Assembly (NCBI GenBank): GCA_944350345.1
Contig: CALVOP010000009.1
Location: 1 to 34,110, forward strand
Reading direction: 5' to 3'
DNA length: 34,110 bases
From: an uncultured Bacilli bacterium
Lineage (GTDB): Bacteria > Bacillota_I > Bacilli_A > RF39 > UBA660
The translations under genes and the position numbers were made by a program. This document shows positions 7,050-13,473 of the stretch, one piece after another (positions within the stretch are counted from its first letter, which is position 1; each line of letters begins with the position of its first letter). The notes beneath the pieces were generated by a model, which saw only the letters and a program-made list of their open reading frames with translations, did no database searches and was not told the DNA's origin.

Positions 7050-7335
7050 AATTTATAGGAAACTCGAACTTTTATAAATTCGAGAGTAATAAATTACTAA
7101 CAGCTCGTCGTAAAAGACCATTTTGTCGAAATGGTAACACACTACGCTATTGGCAGAGCCAATAACGGTGTGAAAAAGGGGAATTCCCTTTTTAAACCCT
7201 TTTAAGCATAATTTTAGCAAGGCATAAAGCCAAGTAAAATTATGTTTTTATTTTCAAAACTTCGTAATGAAAATAAACGAGAAAGCCTATCGCCACTTTC
7301 ACTCGCAAGCGAGCAAAATGTGCCACGGCTTTTTA
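7050..7335 (+). ncRNA. Tandem stem-loop element behind tRNA-Leu (possible structured RNA)
   Basis: This gene-free stretch holds seven consecutive inverted repeats, most perfect, with different sequences: AATTTATA (7050) with TATAAATT (7073); CTCGAA (7063) with TTCGAG (7079), which overlaps the first pair; ACCATTT/AAATGGT (7117-7135); CACAC plus TATTGGC with GCCAATA plus GTGTG (7138-7172); AAAAAGGG/CCCTTTTT (7173-7193); CATAATTTTA/TAAAATTATG (7207-7244, inner GGC/GCC); TTTATTTTCA/TGAAAATAAA (7247-7277). A final AAAGCC...GGCTTTTT (7282-7335) encloses CTCGC/GCGAG and ends in a T-run like a terminator. It starts at the tRNA CCA, so the tRNA promoter could transcribe it. The spacing leaves almost no unpaired sequence. 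RNA or DNA function is not known; no known RNA family was recognised. Confidence 0.5.
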
Positions 7336-7369
7336 ATTAATCAATGTAATTAAATTGGATTTTATTATT

Positions 7370-7657
7370 TTATGCTCTAAAGTTATTTCCACAATCATGG
7401 CAATAATATATTTTCTTATTATTAGAAAACCATTTTTTACTTTGCCAAACATAACCTTTACCTTTTGATTTTGCTATCATTGACATCCACCAATCATAAC
7501 ACAATAAAATCATAAAACCGATACACCAACGTATCATTAACCACATAATATACCAAATTCCGAATAAAATAACAAATAAGCATCCATGTTTACTTCTTTC
7601 ATTAGATAATTGAACTTTAGTACTACCACATTTTGGACATTTTCTGTTTATAGCCAT
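7370..7657 (-). CDS. Zinc-ribbon membrane protein of unknown function
   Basis: 95 residues with a split zinc ribbon: CPKCG at 8-12 and CHDCG near the C-terminus, with two Trp-rich hydrophobic segments between them (about 26-44 and 46-60). The termini would both face the cytoplasm and bind one zinc. Proteins of this layout recur in gut Bacillota beside small XRE regulators, from memory of the family rather than a search. AAAGGAG lies eight bases before the ATG. It is divergent from the XRE gene, and the shared intergenic region holds inverted repeats. Confidence 0.65.
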   Translation of the reverse strand: MAINRKCPKCGSTKVQLSNERSKHGCLFVILFGIWYIMWLMIRWCIGFMILLCYDWWMSMIAKSKGKGYVWQSKKWFSNNKKIYYCHDCGNNFRA

Positions 7658-7715
7658 AAAATTAACTCCTTTTAATCATAATAATATCATATTTTGTCAA
7701 AATTTAAAATACTTT

Positions 7716-7758
7716 TTTGGAAACTTCCACATAATATTTCCAAATAGTTTGCTAAACT
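7716..7758. promoter_or_regulatory. Candidate XRE operators in the divergent intergenic region
   Basis: Two inverted repeats: TTTGGAAA (7716-7723) with TTTCCAAA (7737-7744), perfect 8 bp with a 13-base centre, and AGTTT-GCT-AAACT (7746-7758). They lie between the zinc-ribbon gene and the XRE gene, where an autoregulating XRE repressor would bind. That use is inferred from position. Confidence 0.5.
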
Positions 7759-7785
7759 GAAAATGAAAGGATGAGTGATAATTAT

Positions 7786-8049
7786 ATGCTTTTACCAAAT
7801 GCAATTAGATTACGAATTACAACTTTACTAAAAGAAAATGATTTATCAGCATATAAATTAGCATACAAAAGTGGCATATCACCATCCCATATTAGTGATA
7901 TATTAAGAGAAAAAGTATCAGAACCTACTTTATCCACTTTATTACATATTTGTGAAGGTTTAAATATAACTCTTAAAGATTTTTTCGATAGTGAAATATT
8001 TAAAAATGTAGAAGCCGTAGAAAGGAAAGATAAAAAAAAGAAAAATTAA
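7786..8049 (+). CDS. XRE-family transcriptional regulator
   Basis: About 87 residues: a single helix-turn-helix domain (RLRITTLLKENDLSAYKLAY, SGISPSHISDILREK, PTLSTLLHICEGLNITLKDFF) with a lysine-rich tail. It has no sensor domain, so it is likely a small dimeric repressor. The ATG at 7786 is preferred: the ATG at 7771 directly abuts the AAAGG, while GAGTGAT lies seven bases before 7786. It is divergent from the zinc-ribbon gene. The promoter of the small-RNA candidate at 8086 starts right after its stop codon. Confidence 0.85.
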   Translation: MLLPNAIRLRITTLLKENDLSAYKLAYKSGISPSHISDILREKVSEPTLSTLLHICEGLNITLKDFFDSEIFKNVEAVERKDKKKKN

Positions 8050-8051
8050 TG

Positions 8052-8079
8052 TTAAAATATAAAAAATATATGATATACT
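8052..8079 (+). promoter_or_regulatory. Promoter of the small-RNA candidate
   Basis: TTAAAA (8052-8057), a 16-base spacer and TGATATACT (extended -10, TATACT at 8074-8079). The nearest downstream protein gene is on the other strand, so this promoter has no coding target. Confidence 0.55.
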
Positions 8080-8085
8080 TGTATC

Positions 8086-8255
8086 AGTTAGTAGTTATTA
8101 CTACCTAGAAATTTATGCCTAGTGGTTGTTATACTTCCACCAAAAGGGCACCATAAGTATGTGGGTTGAATTAGTCAACTTTGAATAAATAAAAAATTTT
8201 ATTTGTATATTTTTAAAAAAAGAAAATTATATATCAAACTATAATTCTCTTTTTT
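8086..8255 (+). ncRNA. Candidate small structured RNA
   Basis: A promoter, a folded body and a terminator without a normal gene. The body holds GTAGT/ACTAC (8091-8104), ATACTT/AAGTAT (8131-8160) and GTTGA/TCAAC (8165-8179). CCAC at 8137-8140 can pair with GTGG at 8122-8125 or with GTGG at 8161-8164, so two exclusive folds are possible. The expected start is about 8086 and the end about 8255. A 13-codon frame beginning MPSGCY lies at 8115-8156 but has no ribosome binding site. No similarity to SRP RNA, RNase P, tmRNA or a riboswitch was recognised. It ends against scpB, which converges on it. Confidence 0.5.
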
Positions 8256-8258
8256 TAT
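8214..8258. terminator. Bidirectional terminator between the small-RNA candidate and scpB
   Basis: AATTATA (8225) pairs with TATAATT (8240), extended by AGA/TCT across one mismatch. It is flanked by As on the left and seven Ts on the right, so it ends transcription from both directions. Confidence 0.65.
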
Positions 8259-8279
8259 TTAAACTTGAATAATTACACT

Positions 8280-8843
8280 CTATTTTTCTATATAATTAGA
8301 ATGATATAAATCTTTTTCTTCTTCAATTATAGGTTTTTCCAAATTTGGTAATTTTGGTAAGTCTTCCTTAGTTGCCAAACCAAAATAATCTAAAAATTCA
8401 CTTGTAGTTTTGTATAAATTTGGTTTACCTATGCTATTTTCTTTACCACATTCTTTAACGAAACCTATTGCCATTAATTTTCTAATAATTTGTATACTTG
8501 ATACTCCTCGAATTTGGTCTATTTTTATCCTTGTTATTGGTTCATTATATGCAATTATTGCTAAAGTCTCTAATGCAGCGTTGGATAAGGAAAATTCATG
8601 ACTATCGGTTACTAGTTTTTCATAAAATTCTTTATGTTCACTTTTTGTTGTAAGTTTAAATGTATTTCCTAAAAAAGATATTCTTATACCTCTATCAGGT
8701 TTTTCATAATCTTTTCTTAATTCTGTCAATATTTTTTTGACTTCACTTTCAGTAATATTTAATGTTTCACTAATTTCTTTTATAGTTGTACCTTCATCTC
8801 CTACTATAAATAGGATACCTTCTACAACGCTTTTATACTCCAT
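8280..8843 (-). CDS. scpB: Segregation and condensation protein B
   Basis: 187 residues with two winged-helix domains. It pairs with ScpA and the SMC ATPase to form the condensin that compacts and separates chromosomes. The characteristic LSNAALETLAIIAYNEPITR and QIRGV segments are present (about 84-118). It starts two bases after the scpA stop, so the two are translationally linked in the usual scpA-scpB order. The length is normal. Confidence 0.96.
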   Translation of the reverse strand: MEYKSVVEGILFIVGDEGTTIKEISETLNITESEVKKILTELRKDYEKPDRGIRISFLGNTFKLTTKSEHKEFYEKLVTDSHEFSLSNAALETLAIIAYNEPITRIKIDQIRGVSSIQIIRKLMAIGFVKECGKENSIGKPNLYKTTSEFLDYFGLATKEDLPKLPNLEKPIIEEEKDLYHSNYIEK

Positions 8844-8845
8844 GT

Positions 8846-9562
8846 TTAATCAACTCTTTCAAGATATATTTCTTCAAAATTATTTTTCTGTTTAAGATTT
8901 ATCTCACCATTTTTAGCCATTTCTAAAATTGATAAAAAAGTGACAATTACGTAAGATTTTTCAAATCTGTCAAACAAATCATCAAAGCGTATTGTCTTTT
9001 CTTTCTTAAGAATATTTCTTATTTTATCAACTCTTTCTTTAACTGACAATTCTTTTTGAGTTATTTTTGTGTTTAATGGTTTTTGATATAATCTTCTTTC
9101 AAGCAATTTTTGTAATGCATTAAGTAAATCATTTGCTGTAACTTCATTACTATTAATTATTTTTTTATCAGTATACAACGTCTTTTTTTCTGGAGTTTTT
9201 GTATAGTAATTACTTCTTTTTTCCGCTAACTCTAGAAAAGTATTTTTTGTTTCTTTATATTTCTGATATTCTAACAGTCTCTTTTTTAGTTCTTCTTCTG
9301 GATTTTCAACTTCTTCTTCATTTTCCTGCTTATTTTCTATTGGAAGTAGATGTCTACTTTTCATTTCTATCAATTCGGCAGCCATTACTAAATATTCACT
9401 AGCAACATCTAAGTTAAGTTCTTCCATTTTTTTTATGTATTCAACATATTTTTCAGTTATTTCAGTTATGTTTATATCAAATATGTCTTTTTTATCCTGT
9501 TTTATTAAATGTAATAATAAGTCTAATGGTCCTTCAAAGTCACCTATTAGTAAATCATTCAT
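8846..9562 (-). CDS. scpA: Segregation and condensation protein A
   Basis: 238 residues, the kleisin subunit that bridges the SMC heads. The N-terminal GDFEGPLDLLLHLIKQDKKD motif and the RHLLP motif (about 75) are diagnostic; the C-terminal winged helix holds VTFLSILEMAKNGEI. Its ATG overlaps the end of the upstream membrane-anchored gene by eight bases (ATGAATGA), which indicates coupled translation. GGAG lies eight bases before the start. Confidence 0.96.
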   Translation of the reverse strand: MNDLLIGDFEGPLDLLLHLIKQDKKDIFDINITEITEKYVEYIKKMEELNLDVASEYLVMAAELIEMKSRHLLPIENKQENEEEVENPEEELKKRLLEYQKYKETKNTFLELAEKRSNYYTKTPEKKTLYTDKKIINSNEVTANDLLNALQKLLERRLYQKPLNTKITQKELSVKERVDKIRNILKKEKTIRFDDLFDRFEKSYVIVTFLSILEMAKNGEINLKQKNNFEEIYLERVD

Positions 9563-10529
9563 TACTACAACTCCATCCGTTGGATTCTTCTATAACTTTA
9601 ACAGTTCTTTCTACAGTTCCTATATTATATAGTAATTCATAGTTACTATCTTGCAAATCTATTGTTCTTAGATCTATAGTGTAATTCAAATAATTATCAC
9701 TTCTTTGATATTCAGTGGCATTTGTATTTGATACGTCTGCTTCTTCTTGTAAAAATAAATCGTTGTATTTTTCTAAATCAGTGTCTTCACTTGTGCTTTC
9801 TTCGTTATCTTCTGTTTGAGTTATTATTGCATTTTTAGTTACTTCATAACTTAATAATGCATTTTCACCAAAATTATATTTTACGTTGTATTTTACGTTA
9901 AATATTCCATCTGTAAATTCTTTTGTACAATTTATGCTATTTGTGACTATTGCATTCTCCGTTGTAATTTCTACTACTTTTACATAATAGGCTTCCTTGT
10001 ATAAATTTGGATTTAAAGTAATTGTAGAAGATAATACTGGCCCTTTTTCTATTTCTGTGCTCGGATTAAATATTTCTCTATAAATAATTGTTTCGCTTCT
10101 GTTATAAATTTCAATATATAATTTTAAACTTAGTGTATTCTTAATTGCTTTTTCTGCTTTATAGTTATAACTTATTGTATTATTAGATCTTTTTGTAAAA
10201 TTATAGAATCTTACATCATTGACAGTCATATTACTATCATTCCTGTCAATTTGAATAAAGCCATTTATCAAATTATTTGAAGAATTATTATTAACAGTAT
10301 TTGTATAATTTTCTGGAGAACTTTTATCAAATATTGAAGTAATAGTTGGCAATAAAAATACAAATACTATTACTAATAATACACAAATTATAATTACTTT
10401 ATAGTTAATTCTTCTTTCTAATGTGTTTGTTATTTTAGTTTTAGTAGAATCGTCTAAATCAACAAATTCAATGTTATTTGTATTAGAATTTTCAACCTTA
10501 TTTGACTTTTTATTTTTTCTAAATAGCAT
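9555..10529 (-). CDS. Membrane-anchored extracytoplasmic protein cotranscribed with scpAB
   Basis: 324 residues: a charged cytoplasmic N-terminus, one membrane span at about 44-65 (VIIICVLLVIVFVFLLPTI), then an Asn/Ser/Thr-rich external domain of beta character with two cysteines (one near 203, one near the C-terminus). No known domain is recognised. It heads the scpA-scpB operon from a clear promoter at 10555-10583 and has AAAGGTGG before its ATG. Close coupling with scpA suggests constitutive expression, not a shared function. A role at the cell surface is all the sequence supports. Confidence 0.7.
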   Translation of the reverse strand: MLFRKNKKSNKVENSNTNNIEFVDLDDSTKTKITNTLERRINYKVIIICVLLVIVFVFLLPTITSIFDKSSPENYTNTVNNNSSNNLINGFIQIDRNDSNMTVNDVRFYNFTKRSNNTISYNYKAEKAIKNTLSLKLYIEIYNRSETIIYREIFNPSTEIEKGPVLSSTITLNPNLYKEAYYVKVVEITTENAIVTNSINCTKEFTDGIFNVKYNVKYNFGENALLSYEVTKNAIITQTEDNEESTSEDTDLEKYNDLFLQEEADVSNTNATEYQRSDNYLNYTIDLRTIDLQDSNYELLYNIGTVERTVKVIEESNGWSCSNE

Positions 10530-10554
10530 AATTAACCACCTTTATTCTAGTTAA

Positions 10555-10583
10555 ATTATACCAACTTTTGTTTTTAAAGTAAA
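10555..10583 (-). promoter_or_regulatory. SigA promoter of the anchored protein-scpA-scpB operon
   Basis: TTTACT, a 17-base spacer and TGGTATAAT (extended, perfect -10) on the minus strand. It separates the chromosome-segregation operon from the sporulation operon upstream. Confidence 0.7.
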
Positions 10584-10612
10584 CTTATATATAACACAAT
10601 AATTTAATTATT

Positions 10613-10960
10613 TTAATGCTTTGGTTTGAAAAAAATAGTTACTAGAAAAGAGATTATAATTGTAGTTGTTAAAATTGCTGAAGAAGAAAGTAACCCGTTT
10701 AATAACCCTATTAATCCAGTTTGCTTAAAACCATTATATGCTCCTTGAAATACTACATGTCCAAAATTCATTATAGGCATTGATGCTCCTCCACCAGCCC
10801 ATTTTATAAATATATCATATAACCCAAGCGCAGATAAAATAACACCGCTTATAACTAAAATGGTGTTTAAATCTCCTGGAGTCATTTTCGTGTTTTCTAA
10901 TATTATTTGTCCAATTGCGCAAACAAAACCGCAAAATATAAATGCATGTAAATAAATCAC
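10613..10960 (-). CDS. spoVAE: Stage V sporulation protein AE
   Basis: 115 residues, hydrophobic, with about four membrane segments. The segment TKMTPGDLNTILVISGVILS and the following GGGASMPIMNFGH are typical of SpoVAE (SpoVAEb). It is part of the inner-membrane channel through which dipicolinic acid enters the forespore and leaves at germination. The start is GTG at 10960; its G is also the last base of the spoVAD stop TAG, and GAGGTGAT lies just upstream. Last gene of the operon; no clear hairpin terminator follows. Confidence 0.9.
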   Translation of the reverse strand: MIYLHAFIFCGFVCAIGQIILENTKMTPGDLNTILVISGVILSALGLYDIFIKWAGGGASMPIMNFGHVVFQGAYNGFKQTGLIGLLNGLLSSSAILTTTIIISFLVTIFFKPKH

Positions 10961-11934
10961 TATATCACCTCTAAACTTATAGCATGAGATATTGATGGAA
11001 CGGATAGTTTTAAGTTTGAACTCAACGCGGAATGTAATGATCCTGTTCCTACAATTAATATTTTTCTGTATTTTATTTTGCTTATCTTATTAAACAATAT
11101 AAGTGGTAAACATATGGGTCCACTTCCTCCAGATATTTTTTTATTACTCTGTGCATTAAATAGTAAAACTCCGCTATCATTAATATTTTTAACTATTAAA
11201 TTATACTTCCTTTTTAAATATTCTTCTACAATAAGGGTTCCGCATTTTCCTATATCTCCAGTAAGTATTAAATCATAGTAATCTGGTTTTCTTCCAGTTG
11301 ACTTTAAATGTTCATATATGGTTTCTGCTGCGCTTGGGGCCATACAGGCTCCCATGTTATTTGGATCATCATAATTTATGTCAATAACTTTTCCTATTGT
11401 TGCGCTTTCTATTTTTATGTTTCCACTTGTAGTGATATATGTACTTACACTACCTGTTGCTGTAAATGTATTTACTTTTTTTCTTATAGCTCCGTACTCA
11501 ATTGGAAACCTAAATTGTTTTTCACTAACTAAATTATGTGAACTTGTTGTGACGATTGCATTTTTTACTAGTCCGTTTTCTATAAAACTTGCTCCTATTA
11601 TTAATCCTTCGGCAAATGTTGCACATGCACTGTATATTCCTAAGTGTGAAATATTAAATTCTTTTGCACCAAAGTTAGTTGATAATATTTGATTTTGTAA
11701 GTCACCACCAATTAATAAATCAATATCATTTTCATGTTTTTTTATTTTATTTAGTAAACCTTTTATGCTTTCTTTTTGATAGCTTATTTCACCTAGTTCA
11801 ACTGTTTTCTCATTATTATAATAATCGTTTAAGTTTTTATCAACTTTGTTTTCTATTACTGGACTATGTTCGTTTCGACCAAGTAATGTGTAATTATTGT
11901 TTATAAAAACGTTATGAAATTTTATTGTCTTCAT
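10960..11934 (-). CDS. spoVAD: Stage V sporulation protein AD
   Basis: 324 residues, thiolase-like fold. SpoVAD is the soluble SpoVA subunit that binds dipicolinic acid at the spore inner membrane. Motifs seen include LLIGGDLQNQI, HLGIYSACATFAEGL (Cys in the thiolase-like position), NNMGACMAPSAAETI and LILTGDIGKCG. The ATG at 11934 is chosen over the one at 11943 because it forms an ATGA overlap with the spoVAC stop and has AAAAGG nine bases upstream; the earlier ATG directly abuts that site. Confidence 0.93.
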   Translation of the reverse strand: MKTIKFHNVFINNNYTLLGRNEHSPVIENKVDKNLNDYYNNEKTVELGEISYQKESIKGLLNKIKKHENDIDLLIGGDLQNQILSTNFGAKEFNISHLGIYSACATFAEGLIIGASFIENGLVKNAIVTTSSHNLVSEKQFRFPIEYGAIRKKVNTFTATGSVSTYITTSGNIKIESATIGKVIDINYDDPNNMGACMAPSAAETIYEHLKSTGRKPDYYDLILTGDIGKCGTLIVEEYLKRKYNLIVKNINDSGVLLFNAQSNKKISGGSGPICLPLILFNKISKIKYRKILIVGTGSLHSALSSNLKLSVPSISHAISLEVI

Positions 11935-12365
11935 GATAAGCATCCTTTTATTAAAGCCATAAAGAAAGCTACAACTATCGTATATAAAATTATACTTCCC
12001 GTTAATTTAAAAATATTTCCACCTATTCCTTTAGTTAATCCTTCTTTTTTATAATCTAATGCCGAGCAAGTCATGGAATGGGCAAAGCCTGTGGTTGGTA
12101 CTATTAATCCTGCTTTTGCAAAACTGACAATTTTGTCAAAAAAACCTAAGCCAGTACAGATTGAAGCTATGCACACAATGATGATTGAAGTATAGAGATA
12201 TCCTTCATCTAAAGGAAGTTGGTAAGTATTACTGATAAAATTTGCTAGTGCTTCAGCTAATACACCTATACCCCCACCAAATATAAATGCAATTAGTATG
12301 TTAACAAACTTGTTTTCTTTAACTGATAAACGTTGTACTAGGCTTTTGTACTCTTTTTCTTTCAT
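11931..12365 (-). CDS. spoVAC: Stage V sporulation protein AC
   Basis: 144 residues, about four membrane spans, with GFAHSMTCSALDYKKEGL conserved in SpoVAC. In Bacillus this subunit is a mechanosensitive pore for dipicolinic acid release. It begins the spoVAC-D-E set. spoVAA, AB, AEa and AF of Bacillus are absent here, as in many reduced spore formers. AGGTGA precedes the ATG. A SigG-type promoter lies just upstream at the end of sigF, so it can be transcribed both from the sigF promoter and late in the forespore. Confidence 0.93.
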   Translation of the reverse strand: MKEKEYKSLVQRLSVKENKFVNILIAFIFGGGIGVLAEALANFISNTYQLPLDEGYLYTSIIIVCIASICTGLGFFDKIVSFAKAGLIVPTTGFAHSMTCSALDYKKEGLTKGIGGNIFKLTGSIILYTIVVAFFMALIKGCLS

Positions 12366-12380
12366 AATTTCACCTATTTT

Positions 12381-12409
12381 TATTATGAAAGTTTTTTACT
12401 TTAACATAC
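12381..12409 (-). promoter_or_regulatory. SigG-type promoter before spoVAC
   Basis: Minus strand: GTATG (12405-12409), a 17-base spacer, CATAATA (12381-12387). This fits the forespore SigG pattern (G-n-A-T-R at -35, CATnnTA at -10), and the Bacillus spoVA operon is SigG-dependent. The leader would be only about ten bases, starting at the AGGTGA ribosome site. The -35 lies in the last codons of sigF. Confidence 0.6.
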
Positions 12410-13063
12410 TATATTTTTTTTGATTTTGGCTAATATATGTTTTTCATTTCTTGATACTTGTACTTGACTAATTCCCAAAATCGTCGCAGTTTCTGATTGT
12501 GTACAATCTTTAAAATATCTTAAGTCAACTAGTTTTCTTTCAAATTCTGGTAAATTCATTAATTCCATTTTCAAGTCTAAAAGTGAGTCTATTGTTTCTC
12601 TTCTATCTTCCCCACAGGTTTCGATAAATGTTGTATTTTCATCCTCACGTAAAGAAGAGTCAGTACTTAAAACATATTCACTCATTTTTATTGCATCATA
12701 TACAGTTTCTTCATCTAATTCTAAAAATTCACAAATTTCTGAAAAAGTTGGAATTTGTTTTTTTCTTTGCGCAAGCATTTCTTTTGCTTGTTCATACAAT
12801 TTATATATTTTTAATGAATCTTTGCTAACTTTTATAGTTCTATCTTTTTTGATAAAATCTAGCATTTCACCTAATACATATTGGTAAGCATATGTAGTAA
12901 ATTTTGTTCCTTGATTTGACTTGTAATTTTTTTTAGCATTTATAAGACCTATTACTCCAACTTGAAATAAATCTTCTATAGGATATTTTGGGCTAAATTT
13001 ACTAGCTATTTTGTAAATTAGTCTTTCATATTGTTTGACTAAAGTAGTCATTTCTTCTGTCAT
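12401..13063 (-). CDS. sigF: Sporulation sigma factor, SigF/SigG type
   Basis: 220 residues. Region 2 is at about 25-80 (IEDLFQVGVIGLINAKKNY, KFTTYAYQYVLGEM), region 3 near 105-135, and region 4 at the end with RYFKDCTQSETATILGISQVQVS, very close to the SigF/SigG signature. It follows spoIIAA by a four-base ATGA overlap and precedes spoVAC, the Bacillus spoIIA-spoVA order, which favours SigF over SigG. The N-terminal segment before region 2 is shorter than in Bacillus SigF. Its normal inhibitor SpoIIAB should be encoded just before it but is not present. Confidence 0.85.
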   Translation of the reverse strand: MTEEMTTLVKQYERLIYKIASKFSPKYPIEDLFQVGVIGLINAKKNYKSNQGTKFTTYAYQYVLGEMLDFIKKDRTIKVSKDSLKIYKLYEQAKEMLAQRKKQIPTFSEICEFLELDEETVYDAIKMSEYVLSTDSSLREDENTTFIETCGEDRRETIDSLLDLKMELMNLPEFERKLVDLRYFKDCTQSETATILGISQVQVSRNEKHILAKIKKNIVC

Positions 13064-13404
13064 ATCTTAAACACCTCAATCGCAGTGAGTTCATCACTTG
13101 TTTCAAAATATTTACTTTTTAAATCTGTATTACTAATATTTTCCTTCATGTATTTATTTAAACTACACATTGTTGTTTTTCCATTCCATCTACTAACTAG
13201 TTCATTTAATTTAATAAGTGTTTGTATGCCATAAGAATCAATTGATTGTAATTTATCTAAGTTTACTACTATAAATTTTAGACCATGTTTTAAAATAACT
13301 GGGATTACATTATCTTCAATCTCATGTATCGTATATTTATTTAATTTTCCCTGTAATCTTATAAATAATATTCCTTTTCTAAATTCCATATCAATCTTAA
13401 GCAC
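13060..13404 (-). CDS. spoIIAA: STAS-domain anti-anti-sigma factor, SpoIIAA-like
   Basis: 114 residues, a single STAS domain. The phosphorylation site is conserved as SIDSYGIQTLI (D56-S57), equal to the Asp-Ser of SpoIIAA, where SpoIIAB phosphorylates the serine and SpoIIE removes the phosphate. The start is GTG at 13404 with AGGTGAT seven bases before it. A Spo0A box lies about 52 bases upstream. Directly after it, with a four-base overlap, comes sigF; the expected spoIIAB is missing. Confidence 0.85.
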   Translation of the reverse strand: MLKIDMEFRKGILFIRLQGKLNKYTIHEIEDNVIPVILKHGLKFIVVNLDKLQSIDSYGIQTLIKLNELVSRWNGKTTMCSLNKYMKENISNTDLKSKYFETSDELTAIEVFKI

Positions 13405-13454
13405 ATTATCACCTGCCTAATTAATATAGATTATTTTTTTTAATATTTATACAC

Positions 13455-13464
13455 TTTCGACAAA
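13455..13464 (-). promoter_or_regulatory. Spo0A box before spoIIAA
   Basis: On the minus strand the site reads TTTGTCGAAA with the core TGTCGAA, the consensus binding site of phosphorylated Spo0A. It lies about 52 bases before the spoIIAA start, as expected for activation of the spoIIA operon. No confident SigH or SigA core promoter was identified between box and gene. Confidence 0.7.
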
Positions 13465-13473
13465 TCTAGAAAA

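Noticed and set aside
8115-8156. 13-codon peptide gene (MPSGCY...) in the small-RNA candidate
   Set aside because: No ribosome binding site precedes it, and the region is better explained by stem-loops; kept only as a remark.
8086-8255. 6S RNA, SRP RNA, tmRNA or a known riboswitch
   Set aside because: None of the conserved cores I know (for example the SRP GGAAG tetraloop region or tmRNA ends) is present. A database scan could still change this.
12390-13070. A frameshifted or hidden spoIIAB between spoIIAA and sigF
   Set aside because: The two genes overlap by four bases and both are full length, so there is no room; no HATPase motif was seen in other frames of the region.
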